From Vibrio tasmaniensis 1F-187 (lineage in GTDB: Bacteria; Pseudomonadota; Gammaproteobacteria; Enterobacterales; Vibrionaceae), in assembly GCF_000272405.2 (NCBI RefSeq), contig NZ_AJZM02000417.1, positions 1 through 31,328 on the forward strand: 31,328 nucleotides of DNA. The letters are read 5' to 3'. Below the pieces are notes generated by a model. It did not search any database, was not told the origin of the DNA, and saw only the letters and a program-made list of their open reading frames with translations. Of this stretch, positions 25,924-31,328 are shown in pieces (position 1 is the stretch's first letter; each line of letters starts with the position of its first letter). Made by a program: the position numbers and the translations under genes.

Positions 25924-26601
25924 CTATGCTCTAAACTCGCGGATGTATTTGTAAATAGCGTGGCGAGTAATACCAAGACGCTCAGATACGAATGCTGTCG
26001 CCTCTTTTAATTCGAAAATACCGTTCTCAAGCAACTGCTTAGTAATGGCTTTGTTTCGACCTTTTAAGTTGACTGACTCATCGTTGTCGACTTCAAAAAT
26101 AGCGTGCTCAAGCGCTTGCTCAATCACTTCTGTTGTTGAAGCTCCAAAGTTCTCATGCACACCCACAGGGGCATGAGCCATGTCTGGCATTAAAGTTTTT
26201 ATGATCTCAGGAAACGGGTGAGACAAGTTCATATTGATACAGAACAGCCCAATTGGTTTGCCATTTTCTCCAGCTAGCACACAGGTCGTAGACTTAAGTA
26301 ACGATCCATCTTTGCTGGTGGTGAAGTAACTCTTTGGCGTGACCTCACCAGTGCTCTCAAACACACTCAGCATCTTCAGCCCCAAATCGGTGATAGGTGA
26401 CCCTACTTCTCGACCCGTGTGGTGTCCGTTCACTATCTTCACTACCGACTTTTCAAAGCTCTCGAATGAATGAATCACAACCTCACAGTGCGGACCAATA
26501 AAGTCGGCAATGGTTTCGGCTAAGCGAAAGTTCAGTGCGAGATGCTCTCTGTCATTGTCGGTGAATTCTACGTTAAACGATTTATATGCTGATGCGTTCA
26601 T
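25924..26601 (-). CDS. YheO/DauR-type PAS-HTH transcriptional regulator
   Basis: This 225-aa regulator has an N-terminal YheO-like PAS domain (about 20-135, with GPHCEVVIHSFESFEKSVVK and IGLFCINMNLS) and a C-terminal HTH (about 175-225, ending SERLGITRHAIYKYIREFRA). DauR, a characterised member in Pseudomonas, controls D-arginine catabolism, so amino-acid-related effectors are plausible. It is first in the leftward set, 22 bp before ridA, and divergent from the M24 gene across 342 bp, so it likely controls both arms. The ribosome site before the ATG at 26601 is weak. Confidence 0.87.
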   Translation of the reverse strand: MNASAYKSFNVEFTDNDREHLALNFRLAETIADFIGPHCEVVIHSFESFEKSVVKIVNGHHTGREVGSPITDLGLKMLSVFESTGEVTPKSYFTTSKDGSLLKSTTCVLAGENGKPIGLFCINMNLSHPFPEIIKTLMPDMAHAPVGVHENFGASTTEVIEQALEHAIFEVDNDESVNLKGRNKAITKQLLENGIFELKEATAFVSERLGITRHAIYKYIREFRA

Positions 26602-26943
26602 TTTAGACCACTATTGTTAACTTTAATTGCCTTTCATTATCTTTGGTTACTCGATGCATTTCAAGTTGCCAATTAACTTTATGTAACTATAAGACTATAT
26701 ATCCGCTTCCTACACAAGTCTAAAGTTACAAATAAGTACCTAAAGTTGATCGTAATCAACTATATTTCCAGTTTTAGATGTTTTCTGATCACTATAGTTA
26801 ACCCTAAGATCTTGGTCACATTATTTAACTTAAATGTCAGTAAGATGCTCACCGTAACGTAAACAAAATTGAACTATAGGGTTGGTTACTGGTTGTGAAG
26901 AGCAGCCGAAGTGCCTACCTAAATACAATAATTAGAGGTTCCA
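26602..26943. promoter_or_regulatory. Divergent control region with repeated TAAAGTT motifs
   Basis: This 342-bp gap separates the regulator and M24 genes. TAAAGTT occurs four times: on the minus strand at 26619-26625 and 26675-26681, and on the plus strand at 26721-26727 and 26741-26747. The last two are 20 bp apart, extended to CTAAAGTT. GTTGAT-CGTA-ATCAAC (26745-26760) is a perfect dyad overlapping the last copy. These are the best operator candidates for the YheO/DauR-type regulator. Promoter boxes are not distinct in this AT-rich DNA. Confidence 0.5.
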
Positions 26944-28107
26944 ATGACTAACTACCTAAACCGCGGCTTCAAACAAGCTGAGTTTGAACACAGAACATCA
27001 CGCGCTCAAAAAGTCATGCATGAGATGAATCTGGATGCGATGATTTTCACAACCGAGCCAAACGTTCGCTACTTCACTGGCTTCCACACTCAGTTTTGGC
27101 ATAGCCCAACTCGTCCATGGTTTGTCATCGTTCCTGCAGAAGGAAAGCCGATTGCGATTGTTCCTGAAATCGGAGCAAGTGGTATGGCGGGAACATGGGT
27201 CGACAACATTATTACTTGGCCTTCTCCTCGTCCTGAAGATGATGGCATTAGCTTAGTTGCTAGCGCATTGAACTCTTTGCCTTGTCGTCATGGCCGAGTA
27301 GGCGCAACGCTGGGCATTGAATCTCACCTACGTATGCCGGTGAACAACTACTTGAAATTAACCACCATGGTTAAGAAAGACTTTGTTGATGTGTCTTTAG
27401 CAATGCATGAACTTCGTCAGATCAAATCACAAGCTGAAATTGAGAAAACACGTGAAATCTGCCGCATTACTAACGTTGGGTTTAGCAAGATTCCGGGTTA
27501 CGCAAAAGCCGGCATGACCGAGCGTGAAATCTGTAAACAGTTCCGTATCGATATGTTGTTAGAAGGTGCGGACGAATGCCCTTACATCATCGCAGGCTCA
27601 GGGCCAGATGGTTATGACAGCATCATCATGGGTCCTACCGATCGCATCATTGAACCGGGAGATGTGTTGATCATCGATACGGGTGCTGTACGCGATGGTT
27701 ATTTCTCTGATTTCGACCGTAACTGGGCATTTGGTCATGCAAGTGAGCAAACCAAAGCGGCATACCGCGCTACTTACGAAGCGACCACGAAAGGCTTTGA
27801 GGCTGCGAAACCGGGCGCAACCACGACTGACATCTACAACGCGATGTGGGGAGTATTAGAAGCCAATGGTGCATTGGGCAACGACGTTGGTCGTCTTGGT
27901 CATGGTTTAGGTATGGAGCTGACAGAGCGCCCGTCTAACACGGCTACCGACAACACAGTACTTAAGCCGGGTATGGTGATGACATTAGAACCGGGCATGG
28001 TTTACGCACCGGGTAAGTCAATGGTTCACGAAGAGAATATCGTGATTACTGAAGACGGCGCTGAATGGTTAAGCAAACGCGCAGAGCCAGAACTGATCAT
28101 TATTTAG
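26944..28107 (+). CDS. M24 family metallohydrolase (aminopeptidase P/creatinase fold)
   Basis: This 387-aa protein has an N-terminal creatinase-like domain (about 15-155) and a C-terminal pita-bread catalytic domain (about 165-380). All five metal ligands are visible: Asp245 and Asp256 in DTGAVRDGYFSDFDRN, His320 in GHGLGM, Glu349 in LEPGM and Glu363 in HEENIVI, so it should be an active dinuclear hydrolase. The fold includes Xaa-Pro aminopeptidases, creatinase and ectoine hydrolase DoeA; the substrate here is unknown. AGAGG precedes the ATG. As first gene of the rightward arm beside a diaminopropionate lyase, it may open a cyclic or amide-linked precursor (inference). Confidence 0.88.
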   Translation: MTNYLNRGFKQAEFEHRTSRAQKVMHEMNLDAMIFTTEPNVRYFTGFHTQFWHSPTRPWFVIVPAEGKPIAIVPEIGASGMAGTWVDNIITWPSPRPEDDGISLVASALNSLPCRHGRVGATLGIESHLRMPVNNYLKLTTMVKKDFVDVSLAMHELRQIKSQAEIEKTREICRITNVGFSKIPGYAKAGMTEREICKQFRIDMLLEGADECPYIIAGSGPDGYDSIIMGPTDRIIEPGDVLIIDTGAVRDGYFSDFDRNWAFGHASEQTKAAYRATYEATTKGFEAAKPGATTTDIYNAMWGVLEANGALGNDVGRLGHGLGMELTERPSNTATDNTVLKPGMVMTLEPGMVYAPGKSMVHEENIVITEDGAEWLSKRAEPELIII

Positions 28108-28115
28108 CTCAAAAC

Positions 28116-28172
28116 TTAACACCTTACAAATTTAACACCCTACAAAAGCTGGCTCTGGACTCCAGAGTCAGC
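28116..28172. other. 16-bp tandem duplication and hairpin between M24 and transporter genes
   Basis: TTAACACCTTACAAA (28116-28130) is followed by TTAACACCCTACAAA (28132-28146), differing at one position. A hairpin then follows: GCTGGCTCTGG/CCAGAGTCAGC (28148-28172, one G-T pair, 3-nt loop). No T-run follows, so it is more likely a partial terminator or mRNA-stabilising structure inside the operon. Confidence 0.6.
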
Positions 28173-28248
28173 ACATAAAAATTATAAAAAAACTGGGCGG
28201 TGATGCATCGCTCTTATTCAATAAGAAATAAGATTACGGAAGATAAAA

Positions 28249-29244
28249 ATGAACACAACAAACAGAGACACATTTTTAGGATGGACTGCCGCCATTGCCG
28301 TTGCCTGTATCTGGGGCGTAACAGGGGTGGTCTCTAAGCCGCTTTCTATGGCTGTTGATCCGATGACATTGGTATTTTTCCGCTACGTTACCGCGGTAAT
28401 TGGCCTATCAATCATTTTCTTTTTTACATCACGTAGCAAAAACTTAAGTGCAGACTTAGGTTCTTCATTAAAGATCGATACCAAAGATATTGGACGTATT
28501 GCGCTTTGCGGCATCGTGGGACAAGGGGTTTTCTCACTTTTTAATTTCCTTTCTCTTTCTCATATTGGTGCGACTGAAAACGGTGTTATCCAAGGTATGC
28601 AGCCGTTCGCGACAGTCTTCTTCGGTATGATGTTTATGAACTTCCGTATGAACAAGATTCAGTGGGGCGCTTTCATCGCATCTGCAGTTTGTATTTACGC
28701 AATGAGTGTCGGGCCAACAAACACCATTGAAGGCGGTACTCCGCTGCTGGGTTATGTTTACGTGACATGCTCGATGCTGGCTTTAGCGTGGACGGCACAT
28801 TTACGTGCTAGCTTAGCGGACAAATACGGCTCAGTGGTTTCCATGCTGTACCAATACATTTCGGTTGCTGTGATGGGCATTATCGTTGTGTTGACCATGG
28901 GCTTGGACTTGTCTCAGATTTACATTATTTTCTCTAGCCCGCTGTTGATTGCACTGCTTATTTTCTTAGGTACAGGCATTTCTGGTGGTAGCTACTTGAT
29001 TCAATTGTATTCTTTCAAGCGTATCGGTGTAGAAAAGGCAACGATGGCATTAAACCTCATGCCTTTGGTTGGCTACTTAGTGGCGGTTTTAACACTTGGC
29101 GAACAGATGGCAATGGGCAAAACCATCGTTGTTTCATTAATTGTGGTCGCACTTTACGTGTTCACGAAGTTTGAGACAAAGCAGGAAGAACAATCTTCAG
29201 AAAATTTAGCGTGCGATAAAAAAGCAACACCAGAAGCGAGCTAA
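28249..29244 (+). CDS. EamA-family (DMT superfamily) transporter
   Basis: This 331-aa inner-membrane carrier has ten predicted helices in two EamA repeats. Repeat 1 spans about 10-158 (GWTAAIAVACIWGVTGVVSK ... FASLSHIGATE-like region) and repeat 2 spans about 165-310 (HLRASLADKYGS ... FKRIGVEKATMALNLMPLVG). DMT carriers export or import amino acids, nucleotide sugars and other metabolites. GGAAG precedes the ATG. It lies 141 bp after the M24 gene and 3 bp before the next transporter gene. A role moving the locus's substrate or a toxic intermediate is plausible; direction is not predictable. The tail after 310 is hydrophilic. Confidence 0.9.
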   Translation: MNTTNRDTFLGWTAAIAVACIWGVTGVVSKPLSMAVDPMTLVFFRYVTAVIGLSIIFFFTSRSKNLSADLGSSLKIDTKDIGRIALCGIVGQGVFSLFNFLSLSHIGATENGVIQGMQPFATVFFGMMFMNFRMNKIQWGAFIASAVCIYAMSVGPTNTIEGGTPLLGYVYVTCSMLALAWTAHLRASLADKYGSVVSMLYQYISVAVMGIIVVLTMGLDLSQIYIIFSSPLLIALLIFLGTGISGGSYLIQLYSFKRIGVEKATMALNLMPLVGYLVAVLTLGEQMAMGKTIVVSLIVVALYVFTKFETKQEEQSSENLACDKKATPEAS

Positions 29245-29247
29245 GTG

Positions 29248-29981
29248 ATGAAATCAGTGACTAAAGGTTGGATTGCAGCGATTGGAGTAGGGTTGTTATG
29301 GGGTTCAGAGGGCGCATTAGCTACCTTGCCATTACAAACCATTGATGCGCGATTGTTGGTGTGGCTACGCTACATGATGGCATTCTTTGTTTTATCTTTA
29401 GTCCTGATTTTCTCGGCAATGATCCACAAGAAAACTCAAAGCAAACCGAAGTTGGCGTCAGCATGTTAGTGCTAGCTCCTCCGTTTACGTCTCAAGATAG
29501 AGGAGTAAACATCGGGCTCCTGATTTGTCTATTGAGTGTGCTGAGCTTTGCGTCGGTGACTCATTTGCGCGCTCAGCTTGCAGAAAAATACGGTGCAACT
29601 TGCACCATGCATTATCAATTTGGTTTTGCGGCGGTTGGATTTTTCATTTACTTACTGGTTGCAGGCCCCGATGTACCAAGCCTGTTACTAGTGATTCACC
29701 CTTCTTGGTCGTTACTCTGCATTATCGTGCTAGGTGGCTTTGTATCAGGGCTGGGCTACATCGCATACATATACGGCATAGAGCGTGTTGGTGTTGAAGG
29801 CAGCAGTATGGCTTTAAACCTCATCCCTATGTCTGCATTTTTCATCGCTGTTTTGGTGTTTGGCGAACCCATCACACCTTTTAGGACGCTGGCTGCTGGC
29901 TTGATTATTGTAGCAATGATGCTGTTTGCAGCATCCAACAAGTCCCGCGGGATGACACCTAAAACAGTTTTAACAAATTAA
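29248..29981 (+). pseudogene. Second EamA transporter, internally deleted and frameshifted
   Basis: The frame from the ATG at 29248 encodes two helices of an EamA protein (GWIAAIGVGLLWGSEGALAT ... MMAFFVLSLVLIFSAMI) and stops at 29469. The continuation is in another frame, from about 29455, beginning VSMLVLAPPFTSQDRGVNIG and running through the complete second EamA repeat to 29981. Compared with the gene just upstream, the segment equivalent to its residues about 68-146 (helices 3-5) is missing, so a deletion of roughly 230-240 bp not divisible by three explains the break. An ATG at 29463 overlaps the first frame's stop and could start a 172-aa five-helix product by coupling, but it lacks a good ribosome site. 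Probably inactive. Confidence 0.8.
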
Positions 29982-30005
29982 TTTTAAGTATTTATTGGAG
30001 TTTCC

Positions 30006-31154
30006 ATGACTAACATTGCCAACGTTACAGAATGGCGCCGCCATTTACATCAGTATCCAGAGTTCGGTACTGAAGAGTTCATAACATCTGAATTCGTAGC
30101 GAACAAGCTCGAAGAGTTCGGCATTGAAGTTCACCGCGGTATTGGCGGAACAGGTGTGCTTGGAATTCTGAAAAATGGCACAAGCGATCGCTCGATTGGT
30201 CTACGTGCGGATATGGATGCGCTGCGCATTCATGAACAGAACACTTTTTGTCACGCTTCAAAACATGAAGGAGCGATGCACGCTTGTGGACATGATGGCC
30301 ATACCGCGATGCTACTGGGTGCGGCGCAAGAGTTAGCAACCAGTAAGCAATTTGATGGCACTGTATACTTCATTTTCCAACCAGATGAAGAGCGAGGCAC
30401 AGGAGCGAAAGCGATGATCGCTGATGGCCTGTTCACTCGTTGGAATATGGATGCGATTTACGCTATGCATAACTTACCGGGTATCCCAGAAGGTAAATTT
30501 GTGACTCGTCCAAGCTCGCTTATGGCAAGTGAAAGCAGTTTTGAGATTGTGATCAAAGCGACGGGCGGCCACGCGGCGATGCCACACATGGGAACCGATC
30601 CGATTGTTGTTGGAGCTCAGGTGGTCACAGCACTGCAAACCATCGTTTCGCGTAATTTGAGCGCCATTGATGAGACGGCGGTTATCTCGGTGACTAACTT
30701 TGTTACCAATGGAACCGTGAATGTGATTCCTTCGCAAGTGACTATTTCTGGTGACACTCGCAGCTTTACCGATCAAGCATTGCATAAAATTGAGAAAGCG
30801 ATTGAGCGTGTCGTCGCTGGCCAGTGCATGTCAGCAGGTGTTGATTATCAATACCACTTCAACAACAGCTTCTTATCAACGATTAACACGCCTGAAGAGA
30901 CGGCTCATGCAGTGAAAGCGGCACAAGCGGTTGTTGGTGAAGAGAATGTGAATGGAGCTTGTGAACGCTTCACCATCAGTGAGGATTTCTCGTTCATGTT
31001 ACGCGAAGTAAAAGGGTGCTATGTGCTAGTTGGGAATGGTGTTGGTGAATGTGGAGGTACTGCTCTTCATAACCCGCATTATGATTTTAACGATAATATT
31101 TTGGAACACGGTGTTGGGTTCTGGAAGACGCTTGTAGAGCAACAGTTATCATAA
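30006..31154 (+). CDS. M20 family amidohydrolase (hippurate hydrolase-like)
   Basis: This 382-aa cytoplasmic enzyme has an M20 catalytic domain split by a dimerisation lid (about 175-290). Metal ligands are visible: Cys94 and His96 in HACGHDGHTAM, Glu128/Glu129 in PDEERGTGA, His155 in AMHNLPG and a C-terminal His in HNPHYDFND. Such enzymes remove acyl groups from N-acyl amino acids. GGAG precedes the ATG. It closes the rightward arm. E. coli also keeps an M20 protein (YgeY) beside its diaminopropionate lyase YgeX, which supports a link between the two families. The exact acyl substrate is unknown. Confidence 0.92.
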   Translation: MTNIANVTEWRRHLHQYPEFGTEEFITSEFVANKLEEFGIEVHRGIGGTGVLGILKNGTSDRSIGLRADMDALRIHEQNTFCHASKHEGAMHACGHDGHTAMLLGAAQELATSKQFDGTVYFIFQPDEERGTGAKAMIADGLFTRWNMDAIYAMHNLPGIPEGKFVTRPSSLMASESSFEIVIKATGGHAAMPHMGTDPIVVGAQVVTALQTIVSRNLSAIDETAVISVTNFVTNGTVNVIPSQVTISGDTRSFTDQALHKIEKAIERVVAGQCMSAGVDYQYHFNNSFLSTINTPEETAHAVKAAQAVVGEENVNGACERFTISEDFSFMLREVKGCYVLVGNGVGECGGTALHNPHYDFNDNILEHGVGFWKTLVEQQLS

Positions 31155-31246
31155 CAAGCAGATATCCTTGAGTCTGTATTGCTCATAATGCAACTTAGGC
31201 TACTGTAACGAAAACTAACTGTGGCATACTAAAGTTAGCGGCTTTC

Positions 31247-31260
31247 TGCAAAATTTTGCA
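31247..31260. promoter_or_regulatory. Perfect 14-bp palindrome downstream of the M20 gene
   Basis: TGCAAAATTTTGCA is self-complementary. It follows a further CTAAAGTTA (31229-31237), the motif repeated in the divergent control region. It may belong to the control region of a gene beyond the window. Confidence 0.35.
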
Positions 31261-31307
31261 ATACTTGATGTTATTTATGGTTTGCTAAATTAGGGAGGTC
31301 GTTAACT

Positions 31308-31328
31308 GGCTTTGTTGCGTAATTAAAT
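31308..31328. mobile_element. Possible left end of an IS5/IS903-type insertion sequence
   Basis: The last 21 bases begin GGCTTTGTTGCGTAATTAAA, close to the terminal repeat of IS903-group elements (GGCTTTGTTGAATAAATC from memory). Only this end is inside the window, so no transposase or target duplication can be verified. Confidence 0.5.

Noticed and set aside
29361..29981. 206-residue open frame as an intact transporter gene
   Set aside because: Its first 30 or so residues are out-of-frame sequence of the upstream transporter fragment; only the part from about 29455 is EamA-like.

Overview
The window looks like a chromosomal segment of a marine Gammaproteobacterium, most probably Vibrio and perhaps near the Splendidus group. 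This rests on protein style and gene set (DcuB, a Vibrio-type methyl-accepting chemotaxis protein, a DUF2975/YozG-type pair, an AcoR-like regulator beside an AldB/ExaC-type dehydrogenase, FrmA/FghA) and on moderate GC content. No rRNA, tRNA, CRISPR array or prophage was seen. One possible insertion-sequence end lies at the extreme right edge.

Layout. 1-4.1 kb: leftward housekeeping genes, namely an AEC transporter, a divergent 3-methyladenine glycosylase-like protein, a GNAT acetyltransferase, an HD phosphohydrolase and a HAD phosphatase. 4.4-5.8 kb: rightward dcuB (C4-dicarboxylate transport). 5.9-7.9 kb: leftward DUF4144-like protein, an LPD1/CLCA_X-type zinc-protease-like protein and a flavin reductase. 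8.1-10.2 kb: an unknown small protein, then a leftward exported AGE-like epimerase. 10.4-11.2 kb: DUF2975 membrane protein plus small HTH regulator. 11.3-12.9 kb: divergent GST and LysR genes, separated by helically phased repeats. 13.1-15.3 kb: a chemoreceptor with an 18-bp tandem repeat in its sensor domain. 15.7-19.3 kb: a sigma-54 activator divergent from an aldehyde dehydrogenase that has a good -24/-12 promoter. 19.5-21.4 kb: Nudix hydrolase, small membrane-anchored protein, SMR transporter. 21.5-23.7 kb: glutathione-dependent formaldehyde detoxification (frmA-fghA).

24.2-31.2 kb is the most interesting block. A leftward set (YheO/DauR-type regulator, RidA, diaminopropionate ammonia-lyase) is divergent from a rightward set (M24 hydrolase, two EamA transporters, M20 amidohydrolase). 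Family knowledge links DpaL and RidA directly: DpaL releases 2-aminoacrylate and RidA clears it. The M24 and M20 hydrolases plausibly free diaminopropionate, or a related amino acid, from an imported conjugate or cyclic precursor. The substrate is not known from sequence. The second EamA gene appears to have lost about 75-80 codons with a frameshift, so the locus may be decaying or re-specialising in this strain.

Start codons were chosen by Shine-Dalgarno placement and family length. Several genes start at GTG or TTG.
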